From: Mucilaginibacter kameinonensis
GTDB lineage: Bacteria; Bacteroidota; Bacteroidia; Sphingobacteriales; Sphingobacteriaceae
Reading direction: 5' to 3'
Length of the DNA stretch: 64,000 nt
Assembly: GCF_003675385.1 (NCBI RefSeq)
Contig: NZ_RCWZ01000003.1
Span: 434,001-498,000 of the forward strand
How positions within the stretch are numbered: position 1 is the stretch's first letter; every line of letters begins with the position of its first letter. Below, in pieces: positions 54,571 through 63,574 of this stretch. Below the pieces are notes generated by a model. That model saw only the letters and a program-made list of their open reading frames with translations. It made no database searches and had not been told where the DNA came from. The position numbers and the translations under genes are program-made.

Positions 54571-54732
54571 AGGTTTATATTAACGGGATATATGTGCCCG
54601 TACTTATCGGTTAATTGATGATGCAAATAAATTACTGCAACTTAATAAAAGATTAAAAAAGCATTAACCGTAAAAAATTATTACAATCGATTATTAAACT
54701 ATCAGACAAACAAATTCCTGTATCTTAGTTAA

Positions 54733-55506
54733 ATGCATATTGAACGCTTTGCACCGGGCGAAATTTTAAAGCCATTTATAAGGCAATACGTGTTTGTTGA
54801 AACAACCGGCAACGTTATCAACCGCATTTTGCCGGATACGTCTTTAGTTATGGCGATCAGGTACAGCGGAAATATCAATGATGTAACCGGATTAAACACC
54901 AATCAACTTCCCTCCTCACTAATTACAGGGTTAAAGAAATCGCCCCGGTTAATCAACTACGGTTCTGCCACAGGTAACATGCTTATTTTATTTAAAGCAG
55001 CCGGGGCAGCAGCATTTTTTAAACAACCCCTTCACGAATTATTTGAGGCGAGTGTGCCGCTCGATAATTTCATTACTCCGGATAAATTAAACTTACTTGA
55101 GGAACAACTTGCCGAAGCAGATGGGAACCAACAACGGGCTATTATAGCCGATCAATTCCTAATTCAACAGATCCAAAACCACAAGCAAGATCAACTAGTT
55201 ATATCCGCCCTTCAAAAAATTCGTTTGTCAAAGGGGCAGATAAGGATCAGGGAACTCGCTGATGCGCATTATATCAGCCAGGACGCATTTGAAAAACGGT
55301 TCAGGCGGGTAGTAGGAACCTCGCCAAAACAGTTTGCCAGTATTATTAAAATCAAATCAATAGTTGATAGCAAGGTACCGGATGCTTCCCTTACCCAGAC
55401 AGCGTTAGATGCAGGATACTTTGACCAGCCCCATTTTAATAAAGAATTTAAGCTATTTACCGGCTTAAGCCCTGCCGATTTTTTTAAAGTGCCAAGGGCC
55501 TGGTAA
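54733..55506 (+). CDS. AraC-family transcriptional regulator
   Basis: A 257-aa regulator. The N-terminal half is a family sensor domain (MHIERFAPGEILKPFIRQYV, a DUF6597-type start). The C-terminal AraC HTH pair contains ISQDAFEKRFRRVVGTSPKQF (shown in part: FEKRFRRVVGTSPKQF, near 180-195) and LDAGYFDQPHFNKEF (near 225-239). It is divergent from the DUF5703 gene and may control the glycan operon or the broken monooxygenase gene behind it. The effector is unknown. Confidence 0.9.
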   Translation: MHIERFAPGEILKPFIRQYVFVETTGNVINRILPDTSLVMAIRYSGNINDVTGLNTNQLPSSLITGLKKSPRLINYGSATGNMLILFKAAGAAAFFKQPLHELFEASVPLDNFITPDKLNLLEEQLAEADGNQQRAIIADQFLIQQIQNHKQDQLVISALQKIRLSKGQIRIRELADAHYISQDAFEKRFRRVVGTSPKQFASIIKIKSIVDSKVPDASLTQTALDAGYFDQPHFNKEFKLFTGLSPADFFKVPRAW

Positions 55507-55572
55507 ATCAATGATTTTTTACAAGTATTAAGCCCCAATTGTCCGGATTTTTGAAGAAAAATAAGGATAATC

Positions 55573-55887
55573 ATGAAACAGATATTCATCGATCAATTTA
55601 TTGTTCCGGCAACAGCACAGCATGAATTTAAGGAACGGATGAAGATTAACCGCGACTTTATAAAAAAACTCGACGGCTTTATTGAGGACAGCGCCTATGA
55701 ACGTCATGACGAACAGGGCAACCTGATCTGCATCACAACAGCCATCTAGCAAAACGAAGATGTTTTGCAAAAAGCTAAAGAAGCGGTTCAGCAGTTATAT
55801 CAACAGCAGGATTTTGACATGAAGGCTATGCTTCAAAGGTTAAACATCAGCATGGAAAGGAACACATACCAAGCAATTACTGATTAA
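55573..55887 (+). pseudogene. Antibiotic biosynthesis monooxygenase-like gene with internal stop
   Basis: Frame continues from ATG at 55573 to TAA at 55885-55887 (104 codons) but is broken by a TAG at 55747-55749 (codon 59). The reading on both sides is like ABM-domain proteins: before it ...ICITTAI, after it QNEDVLQKAKEAVQQ. The usual sequence has tryptophan at this position (TGG), so a single TGG-to-TAG change explains the break. The tail overlaps the convergent gene by 11 bases. Either a recent pseudogene or a sequencing error. Confidence 0.72.
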
Positions 55888-58686
55888 GGTTACTCTTCTT
55901 TACAGTCAGGGTACCACGCTTAACACCAAAACTGCCCTTCAGGTCGGTTCCTTCAATAATATAGGTATAATCCCCAGGATTATCGGCAGTATAAAAGCTT
56001 ACCCTGGCTTTACCCTCTTTATCAGTAACGATGTGCGGCGCCCAGTGCACTGTAGAACGGATATCGGTCATATCCGCGGTTGAGGCAGGCTTATATTTAG
56101 GAGCATAAAACTGCACAGGCATAGAAAAAGACATGGGACGTAAACATAAGTACCCACAGCTTTCTTAACAAAAGGCCCGCGACCACCGCGTGTTGTTATC
56201 TCAATAAAAGCATTTTCGTCTGGCTCTGCCATAGGATTCTTAATGTACCGACGAGTGTAGCTAAAAGTATTTCTCATACTTTTCATCACCTCTATGCCCT
56301 TAATTTCTTCCGCATCGTAATAGTCAAGGTATTCTTTAAAATACAAATACGGAGAAAGAGTTTCGGGCTTAAAAAACTCAATATCCATACCATCAATAAT
56401 CAAATGCAAGGCCATGGTATTTAGCCTATAATAGGATAAACCGGTTTTATCGGTATACAAATTAAAGCCTTTTACATTTTTAGTGATCAGATCGCCAAGT
56501 GATGTACGGCCTGCTTTTTGCAATGCTTCCTCATCAATAATCAAATCCGCTTCACCCGGGCCGTTCAGATTTTTGGATTCTTTAATGATGCGTTTATCTT
56601 TTACCACCACTTCCTTTAATACATTGCCACCGGTAATTTTAGTCATCTCATCTTTTAAACTCAATTGCTTTTTAACCCTCATCATACTATTCGTATCAAT
56701 GTTTAGGAACCAGGGCGTTGCGCGGTCGTTCACTGCGGCAAATACGGGTGGTTTAAACTCATCCATCTCGATACCCACATTAAAACTTTTGCCTTTTTTG
56801 TTTCGTGCCTGGATAAAAAACACGGCCGTATCTGCCGGAAAAATATCCTTAAATATAAATTCGCCCTGCTTATTGGTCACGGTGTCGGTAACAATCATTG
56901 GCTTTTTTGAAAACAAGGTTACTCCCGAATTGGCAACCGGCTTATTAAACATATTGGTTACATGGCCGGTTATTAAAAATTGCTTCTCGGCAGTATAAAC
57001 GGGCGATGTCGCGGGTGCCCAGAGTTCCTTCCAATCATATCCAACCCAGCCTTGGGTTAAGAGTAACTGATCTAAATGTTGCCATGTTCGCGCGTCTTTT
57101 CCGGCTGCATCATAATATCCAGGCTCTTCAATATTACCTTTCAAATCGGATGTCAGCAGCATATAACTTTTTATAGTACCGTTAGCAACACTATCCGTTT
57201 TTACCTGCGTATTATCTGTTACAGCCATTGAAAAACTTCCCTGCACCGGATTTCCTTTCGCGCCTTTCACCTCGATATCAAGCATTACACTATCACGCTG
57301 AACATATGCCGCTTTATCACTTATAACACCAATCTTAAGATTATCATTATGATCAATAAACACCTTCCGTTCATTGAGTAGCTTTTTATCGGCGCCAATC
57401 AATAAAAAACGAAGAATACCATTGGGGAACAGATTTTTACCTGTCTGCAACCTAACTCCCCCGTTTTTAAAATGCAATGAAGCCCCGTATGCAACTAAAC
57501 CATGGGTTTGTCCTAACAGGTAATAAACGTTACCTGCGGCAATAACATCAGGAGTAGCATTCAACAAAACCTCTACCGAATCGGTATTTAAGGGACTATT
57601 AACCTGTAATGTAATGCCCGAGCTTTTTACAGCAGGTAAAGCGAATGTCTTAAATGAGCCGTCAGGCAATTTAATTTTTGCCGTATAAATTTCATCCTGT
57701 TGCGGTAGCAGGTTAAATACCCCCATGCCTTTGTGTGCAGCGATAAAAGCAGCCATTTCCTGTTGCTTACTGTTATAAATCTTCCCCGAGATATTAACTC
57801 CGTAACCATCTTCATTTAGGGCTTTAAAAGCAATCCGCGCAGGCAATCCCGCTACAAGTTCGCCACCTTCGGGCATAAACTGCAGGTCGATATGATCGGG
57901 ACGATTGAGGATCAGCGGCATTACCAGCCGCCGGTTATCTTCTCCTTTCCGGAGGTCCTGCATTGTTATCGATAAATTTGCAGCGTTGGCTTTTTCGGGC
58001 AGATCAAAATTCGCGGCGATAATGCCGTCAAGATCTGTGCTGACGTTGTTTTTAAGCAAAGTCCGTTTGCCGTCTGTTAAACGCAGCTGCATTTCACGAA
58101 CGCCAACAGGAAAAGTGTCAAATTTAGTAACGCGTAAATTGAGCTGCACTTTTTCCTTATCGGCACTTTTTTGTGTTGATGCCTTATAGTTTACCAGCCA
58201 GGCGTTACCGACGGCATTACCTATGTAAAAATGCTTTTTAAAAACGTATGATTCGCCAAAGTTGCGCATCCAGTTAGTATACGCGCGTAAAAAATAGCCG
58301 CCCTGCAGTATTTCCTTTTCGCTTAATGCTATATTGCCAAAAGCCAGCCCTCCAAAAAGCGGCATCATAACACGTTTTATAACCCGGTTACTGTCGTTGG
58401 CCAATTCAACATATAAAATACCGCTTTTAGCCGCGGCATGCAGGGTTGGTTCTTCAAGTAAATAGCCTTTAAACCATAGCGTATCACCAACTTCGTAGTT
58501 AGGCTTATTAGTTTGCAGGTATATTTTTTCGATAGCCTTGCCCCTTGCAAAAGTATCGGCTGTTGACATGACCTTATTGATAAATGCCCTCGGCGACTCC
58601 TGGGCAAAAAGCTGCACTGAGCTCAGAAGCCCTAACACAAAGCACAATAAATAGTTAAAAACATGCAGGAAAAGAGACTTTGGCAT
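55877..58686 (-). pseudogene. MG2/carboxypeptidase-regulatory/TonB-plug surface protein, frameshifted near the C terminus
   Basis: A large exported protein. Residues 1-872 in one frame carry a signal peptide, an MG2-like segment (YLQTNKPNYEVGDTLWFKG, near 53-71), a carboxypeptidase-regulatory fold (ITGHVTNMFNKPVANSG, near 575), and a TonB-plug-like part (GRTSLGDLITKNVKGF, near 735). The normal family end (SFSMPVQFYAPKY... to the WAPHIVTDKEGKA part) is found in another frame at 55877-56134. Loss of one base near 56135-56141 would explain this. The first frame stops at 56068 with a nonsense-like tail. Probably part of an uptake or export system in Bacteroidota outer membranes. Confidence 0.75.
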
Positions 58687-58863
58687 AGGCAGGGAATAAC
58701 AGGTTAGGTGATAGAAATAAAATTAAGACTATTTAGGTTACTTTCATAGGCTGATTTTATAATGGATCAGATAACATCGCTATTAGCTATTACAACTTTT
58801 ATGCTCATTTAAGCGTTACCTAAATTTACTGCCGGTTCCCCCTTTTTGTAATTTAATTTCTGA

Positions 58864-58871
58864 TAGATTTG
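58864..58871 (+). promoter_or_regulatory. -7 box upstream of arginine deiminase
   Basis: TAGATTTG fits TAnnTTTG and lies 20 bases before the ATG at 58891. The remaining gap (58687-58863) shows no gene. Confidence 0.5.
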
Positions 58872-58890
58872 TGTACGATTATAGTGCTTT

Positions 58891-60336
58891 ATGACAATAA
58901 CCAACTCCGATTTTAAAATAGATGTAACCTCCGAAATTGGCACGCTTCGCACACTGCTTATTCATAGCCCCGACAGCGGCTTGGGCAAAGTGGTGCCCTC
59001 AAAAGCACAGGACTGGCTTTTTGAAGATATAATTCACCTGGACACGGTACGCAGGAACGAGTACGATTACTATGTAAAACTACTGCTCTATTTTCTTGAT
59101 CCCGAAAAGATAAAAGGTAAACTGCAGCAAATTGATGAAGAAAGCGCTCACCGTTCGTTTTTTAAACCGGATAACGCAGGCTTCCACTCTTCAGATAAGG
59201 TTATCGAAATTCAAACCCTATTGGCCGATATTTTACAACAGCCGGATATCCGCAAAAAGCTGGTGGCTTCTGTATGCGCGGTTGAAAGCTGCAACTACCG
59301 GTTACAGCAACAGCTTACGGATACCGATCCGGTTGAACTGGCCAAGATCTTTATCTCAGGCTCGTTAACAACCGAGGAAATGATCTTTGCCCCTATTCCT
59401 AACCTCATTTTCTCGCGGGATTTGGGGATAGCCGTAAACAACCACATGCTGCTTAACAAACCGGCAAAAAAAGCCCGCTTCCGCGAAACCTTGCTAATGC
59501 GGTATATATTTTTCAATCACCCGCTTTTTGAAGCTTACCGTGATAATATTTTAGAGATCCCGGAAACAGCCCAGCATTTTTTACGCCCTGGCGAAGACGC
59601 TGAAGGCCGTACTACTTTAGAAGGCGGCGACGTGATGATGGTAAGCCCGGACCATTTGGTGATAGGATGCAGCGAACGTACCTCTGTGAGCGGGGCCAAT
59701 GAAGCCATCAGGCTGCTTTTTGAACACGATGTGGTAAAAAAGGTAACCATCGTAAAAATCCCGAACAAGCGCGATTACATGCATATCGACACCGTTTTTA
59801 CGCAAGTTAAACGCGATACTTGGGTACTGCTTCGTTCGCTTGCCATAGCCGAAGCCCCTATTGAAGAAAGAGAACCGATATCATGGTTCGCCGATAAAAA
59901 ACAGAAAGAGCGGCCGGAAATTGTTCAGTTTGCAAAAGATGAAAAACCAAAACTGTTTAGCTGTATTGAAGACCTGCTTGCAGATATCAGCGAAAACGAC
60001 CTTAAAAGCGGCGTAAAAACTAAATTCATTTACTCTGGCAATAATACTTTCCCCTTTGACGCCCGCGAGCAGTGGACAGACTCCTGTAATCTGCTGGCAC
60101 TAAAAGAAGGCGTAGTTGTAGGCTACGATCGTAACGATAAAACAGTAGAAGCATTTAAAGAAGGCGGCTTTGACGTAATCAGGGTAGCCGAATTGATCCA
60201 GAAATTTGAGAACAACGAACTGGATCCGCAAAGCCTGACCAATACGTTAATTTTAATGCCTTCGGCCGAACTTTCCCGTGCCCGCGGAGGTTTCCATTGC
60301 ATGAGCATGCCGATATTAAGGGATAAGGTGCTTTAG
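58891..60336 (+). CDS. Arginine deiminase-family protein
   Basis: A 481-aa guanidine-modifying enzyme that should convert arginine to citrulline and ammonia. Key parts: N-terminal TLRTLLIHSPD (like the ADI substrate loop), LEGGDVM at 243-249, H298 in MHIDTVF, and nucleophile C470 in GGFHCMSMPI. It is longer than classical ArcA (about 410 aa) but keeps the order. It is followed by a CtlX-type hydrolase after palindrome D, so arginine and citrulline catabolism are probably linked here. No arcB or arcC is adjacent. Confidence 0.82.
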   Translation: MTITNSDFKIDVTSEIGTLRTLLIHSPDSGLGKVVPSKAQDWLFEDIIHLDTVRRNEYDYYVKLLLYFLDPEKIKGKLQQIDEESAHRSFFKPDNAGFHSSDKVIEIQTLLADILQQPDIRKKLVASVCAVESCNYRLQQQLTDTDPVELAKIFISGSLTTEEMIFAPIPNLIFSRDLGIAVNNHMLLNKPAKKARFRETLLMRYIFFNHPLFEAYRDNILEIPETAQHFLRPGEDAEGRTTLEGGDVMMVSPDHLVIGCSERTSVSGANEAIRLLFEHDVVKKVTIVKIPNKRDYMHIDTVFTQVKRDTWVLLRSLAIAEAPIEEREPISWFADKKQKERPEIVQFAKDEKPKLFSCIEDLLADISENDLKSGVKTKFIYSGNNTFPFDAREQWTDSCNLLALKEGVVVGYDRNDKTVEAFKEGGFDVIRVAELIQKFENNELDPQSLTNTLILMPSAELSRARGGFHCMSMPILRDKVL

Positions 60337-60339
60337 CAA

Positions 60340-60424
60340 GTCATTGAGTCATTTGTCATTAAGTCATTGCCTGGCATGATTTATCGCAATAAAAAATGAC
60401 TCAATGACCAAATGACATAATGAC
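60340..60424. repeat. Intergenic palindrome D (GTCATTGAG-type arms)
   Basis: Left arm 60340-60369 has four copies of a GTCATT word; right arm 60395-60424 is an imperfect inverted copy (about 3 differences). It separates the deiminase and CtlX genes. Architecture like palindromes A, B and C. Confidence 0.7.
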
Positions 60425-60432
60425 AAATACAT

Positions 60433-61350
60433 ATGAGTCAATCAACATCACATATATTAATGATTCGCCCGGTTAATTTCGGGTTTAATGAAGAAACCGC
60501 GTCAAGCAATGCTTTCCAGAACCCCAACGCCGAAAAAAACGGGGTACAGGAAAAAGCATTGACTGAATTTAACAGCATGGTCAATATTTTGCGCCATAAC
60601 GGAGTGGATGTTACCGTAACAGATGATACGCCACAACCCTACACTCCCGACTCTATATTTCCGAACAACTGGGTATCTTTCCATGATGATGGCGGCATTT
60701 TCCTATACCCTATGCAGGCCGAAAACCGGAGGCTTGAACGCAGGGAGGATATCATAACCGATCTGGAAGATAAGTTTAAAGTTGCCCATGTAATTGACCT
60801 GAGCCGCTTTGAACATGAGCATCGCTTTTTAGAAGGCACCGGCAGTATGGTGCTTGACAGGGATAATAAAATAGCTTACGCCTGCCTCTCGCCCCGAACG
60901 GATAAAGAAGTGCTTAATTATTTTTGTGAGCAGTCTGGTTATCAGTCCGTAAGCTTTGAAGCGGTGGATGAAAAAGGCAAGGCTATCTACCACACTAATG
61001 TGCTGATGTGCATTGGTAGCCAATTTGCCGTGATCTGCTTAAACAGTATCCCTAACCCGTACGAAAGGATAACAGTTACCGAATCATTAAGATCATCGCA
61101 TAAAGAAATTATCGAAATCAGCTTTGAGCAAATGAACCAATTTGCAGGTAATATGCTTGAGGTAAAAAACAAAGCGGGCGAAACGCTGATCGTGATGTCG
61201 CAAAATGCATATAACGCATTAAACGATACTCAGCGTTCGACCTTACAGCAATATGGCAAATTGGTTTATGCGGATATTAACACCATAGAAACTAACGGAG
61301 GTGGCAGCGCACGCTGTATGATGGCTGAAGTGCATTTACCGGGTATTTAA
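60433..61350 (+). CDS. ctlX: CtlX-type citrulline/dimethylarginine hydrolase
   Basis: A 305-aa amidinotransferase-fold hydrolase related to dimethylarginine dimethylaminohydrolase and to the citrulline utilisation hydrolase CtlX. Active-site marks: F-N-E-E-T near residue 18, DSIFPNNW (near 72-79), EGTGSM (near 134), a histidine in HTNVLMCIG, and the cysteine C295 in GGGSARCMMAE. It would act on citrulline or methylarginine after the preceding deiminase. The gene starts 9 bases after palindrome D. Confidence 0.82.
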   Translation: MSQSTSHILMIRPVNFGFNEETASSNAFQNPNAEKNGVQEKALTEFNSMVNILRHNGVDVTVTDDTPQPYTPDSIFPNNWVSFHDDGGIFLYPMQAENRRLERREDIITDLEDKFKVAHVIDLSRFEHEHRFLEGTGSMVLDRDNKIAYACLSPRTDKEVLNYFCEQSGYQSVSFEAVDEKGKAIYHTNVLMCIGSQFAVICLNSIPNPYERITVTESLRSSHKEIIEISFEQMNQFAGNMLEVKNKAGETLIVMSQNAYNALNDTQRSTLQQYGKLVYADINTIETNGGGSARCMMAEVHLPGI

Positions 61351-61352
61351 AT

Positions 61353-61454
61353 TCATCTGTTAACAGCATACAACGCTATCAGATACTTGAAGAGGAAAAC
61401 AATTACAGCTATAATTACAAGTAATAACAATTGTTTCACTAAATATTTAGGCAT
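61353..61454 (-). CDS. Possible 33-aa single-pass membrane peptide
   Basis: A small ORF on the minus strand reads MPKYLVKQLLLLVIIAVIVF and then LFKYLIALYAVNR: a basic start, one hydrophobic helix of about 20 residues and a polar end. It lies in the otherwise empty gap between ctlX and the TPR gene. Only its shape supports it; no homology is known to me. Confidence 0.3.
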   Translation of the reverse strand: MPKYLVKQLLLLVIIAVIVFLFKYLIALYAVNR

Positions 61455-61613
61455 GGCTAATCATGATCAATATACAAAGACGACAATTTAGTTATTAAAA
61501 TACAATTTACAGTCCTTACACATTTTTCACAAAAATTGTATCGATACTGTATAACAACAACTTACGATAATAGCGTATCTTTAATCATACGTTATTAATT
61601 AGGATTTTTTATT

Positions 61614-61648
61614 AAAGAATAAGCCCCTTCGTCAGGGGCCTATTCTTT
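61614..61648. terminator. Terminator downstream of the TPR gene
   Basis: AAAGAATAAGCCCC (61614-61627) pairs with GGGGCCTATTCTTT (61635-61648), a 14-bp stem with one mismatch. It ends the minus-strand TPR transcript and may stop ctlX reading from the other side. The gap 61351-61674 otherwise holds the doubtful small ORF only. Confidence 0.65.
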
Positions 61649-61674
61649 GATTATCCGGTTAACAACTAACCAGT

Positions 61675-62196
61675 TTACTCGGTGATGAAATAGGTATAAG
61701 CCTGTTTCTGTTTCATTTTTGAGCGTACCCTTTTAAAGCTATCCTCAATATCTTTACGCTCATCTTTTTCAGTCACTTCCATAAAAGCTTCCTGATAATA
61801 ACCTAAGGCTTTATTCCAGTCTTTTTGCTTTTCGTAAAACAAACCAAGTAAATCAAAAATACGGGCTTTATTTACGCCTGGCGTGGTTAGCGCCTGGGTC
61901 GAAATAGTTGAAACCGATTTTTCCATACCCAAAAACACCACCAGATCAAGATAATGCGTGTAATTATCCGGGAACGATGGCTCCAGCTCCATACAGGTTT
62001 TAAAATGATAACCTGCGGTTTGGTAATCCTGGATCTTGTAATAATGGATCATGCCTAACTGGTAATGCGCCCTTGCAAAAAATGGCTCATCGGCAATAAT
62101 CTGGTTTAATATATTAAGGCCTTTTGGCGTTTCGCCGAACGAAAGTTCGTCGACAGCCTGCAGGTACTTTTCTTCAATTGAATAATAATTGTCCAT
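61675..62196 (-). CDS. Tetratricopeptide-repeat protein
   Basis: A 173-aa cytoplasmic protein of TPR type, without signal peptide. Repeats are seen as YLQAVDELSFGETPKGLNIL, ARAHYQLGMIHYYKIQDYQTAGYHF and the later LGLFYEKQKDWNKALGYYQEA (given in part). TPRs bind other proteins. The ATG at 62196 (MDNYYSIEEKYL) is preferred; a second ATG at 62208 adds four residues (MKFY). No partner gene is evident. Confidence 0.82.
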   Translation of the reverse strand: MDNYYSIEEKYLQAVDELSFGETPKGLNILNQIIADEPFFARAHYQLGMIHYYKIQDYQTAGYHFKTCMELEPSFPDNYTHYLDLVVFLGMEKSVSTISTQALTTPGVNKARIFDLLGLFYEKQKDWNKALGYYQEAFMEVTEKDERKDIEDSFKRVRSKMKQKQAYTYFITE

Positions 62197-62544
62197 ATAA
62201 AATTTCAAATTCAGTTAAGCTTACAATTAAGTAATGCTTAATGTTATACTAACTAATAGTGGTAAATGTAGGATCGGTTTGGGTACTTCGAAACCGCTAT
62301 ACCGGAGTTGAGAAGAGAATTATCGATGCAAAACTCTTCTGCCGCGGCACCAAGGGCCACATTACAATTGAGCAGAATGATTTATTATATAACATCGGTT
62401 TGTACTTTATATGTGCAAACCTACAATTATTGAATGAGAAAAGCAAGAAATGAGGCTCATGCACAAAGTCAATTGCACTGTGCATGAGGTTTATGGCCTT
62501 TTCATGACCAGGAAAAGTACGGGCAAAAAAATAGCAGCTTGTTA
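62197..62544. other. Mostly gene-free region with a 10-bp hairpin
   Basis: No convincing gene. It includes CTCATGCACA/TGTGCATGAG (62456-62465 and 62479-62488), a perfect 10-bp stem with a 13-nt loop. An ORF of 64 codons at 62259-62453 starts at GTG and has no homologue-like composition, so it was left out. Confidence 0.45.
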
Positions 62545-62557
62545 TTAAGCTGCTATT
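62530..62557 (-). terminator. Terminator of the ABC operon overlapping a stop codon
   Basis: On the minus strand AATAGCAGCTT pairs with AAGCTGCTATT (62557-62547 and 62540-62530), then T7. The stop codon of the 81-aa gene (62545-62547) falls at the start of the loop. Confidence 0.75.
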
Positions 62558-62790
62558 GAATTTTGTTTAACGGCCTCTATCAGGAAGTTATTTTTTAACT
62601 CTTTTTCAGATATCATTACACTGAAATCATCAAACTTAACACCGTGTTCAAGCGGATAAAGTACATAGCCGCGTTTAAGGGCATCATATGTACCAAGTTC
62701 AAATACTTCGTCGTGTTTTTTTCCTTTTATTTTCGCGCCGCTCACTAACTGGTAAGCGTCGAATATGGTTTCAAAATTATTGTTTTTCAT
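62545..62790 (-). CDS. Small protein of unknown function (81 aa)
   Basis: An 81-aa soluble protein, start MKNNNFETIFDAYQLVSGAK. No domain is recognised. It lies 34 bases after the ABC ATP-binding gene on the same strand and ends inside a strong terminator, so it is probably the last cistron of the ABC operon. The longer frame from 62841 adds a Cys-rich non-conserved stretch and was not used. Confidence 0.6.
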   Translation of the reverse strand: MKNNNFETIFDAYQLVSGAKIKGKKHDEVFELGTYDALKRGYVLYPLEHGVKFDDFSVMISEKELKNNFLIEAVKQNSIAA

Positions 62791-62824
62791 GGTACACATG
62801 CATGTACAATTACTCTGCCAATTT

Positions 62825-63574
62825 TTAAGCAAACCAGTCAAACAAGTCGTTTTGCTTTAAAGATGTTTTATCTTTTCCTGATAAATCATTTATAATCAAC
62901 CCTTCGCCCATTTGTATTATTCGTGTACCATAATTGAAAGCGTCCTTTAAATTGTGCGTAATGAATACAGCAGTCAACTTAAATTCCTTAATCAGTGTAT
63001 CAGCTGTCCGCATCACCACGTCGGCCGAACGGGGATCGAGTGCTGCGGTAGGTTCGTCGAGCAGTAAAACTTTACAACTATCCATAACGCTCATCAACAA
63101 GGTAAGCGCCTGCCGCTGTCCACCTGACAGTGTGCCCATAGGCTGCTCAATCTTATCCTGAAGACCCATGCCAAGGCTGGCTACCTTTTCCTGAACCTGT
63201 TTTTTAAAGGCATCATTTACGCCAACGGATAAACCTTTGGTTTGGGTGCGAAGTGACGCAAGACGAAAATTATCTAAAATACTAAGATCGGGCGCGGTAC
63301 CACTTAAGGGATTTTGGAATACCCTTGCAATCCACTGGCTGCGTTTATAATCGGGCAGTTTTGTTACATCTGTACTATCAATACTGATGTTTCCTTTATC
63401 AGGTAAAATGCTACCTGCAATTAGGTTAAGCATGGTAGTTTTACCCGAGCCGTTTGAGCCTACTACCACCAAAAACTCGCCGTCTTTTATTTCTAAAGTA
63501 AGGCCATTAACCGCAATTACCTGGTTGGCTTTACCCTTGTTGAATATTTTATGTACGTCGGCTATCGTTATCAT
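62825..63574 (-). CDS. ABC transporter ATP-binding protein
   Basis: A 249-aa ATPase: Walker A GSNGSGKTT (39-47), signature TLSGGQRQALTL (near 148-159), Walker B LLLDEPTAALD (near 170-180), and the switch histidine in VFITHNL. It works with the permease encoded just upstream. The group (COG1101-type) is found with periplasmic substrate-binding proteins in putative tryptophan/tyrosine or sugar import systems. The substrate is unknown. Its start overlaps the permease stop by 4 bases. Confidence 0.9.
   Translation of the reverse strand: MITIADVHKIFNKGKANQVIAVNGLTLEIKDGEFLVVVGSNGSGKTTMLNLIAGSILPDKGNISIDSTDVTKLPDYKRSQWIARVFQNPLSGTAPDLSILDNFRLASLRTQTKGLSVGVNDAFKKQVQEKVASLGMGLQDKIEQPMGTLSGGQRQALTLLMSVMDSCKVLLLDEPTAALDPRSADVVMRTADTLIKEFKLTAVFITHNLKDAFNYGTRIIQMGEGLIINDLSGKDKTSLKQNDLFDWFA

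Noticed and set aside
56483..56998. 171-codon plus-strand ORF
   Set aside because: Antisense shadow of the MG2/TonB-plug gene.
62259..62453. 64-codon ORF with GTG start
   Set aside because: No recognisable domain, no promoter or upstream signal, and a hairpin begins at its end; treated as non-coding.
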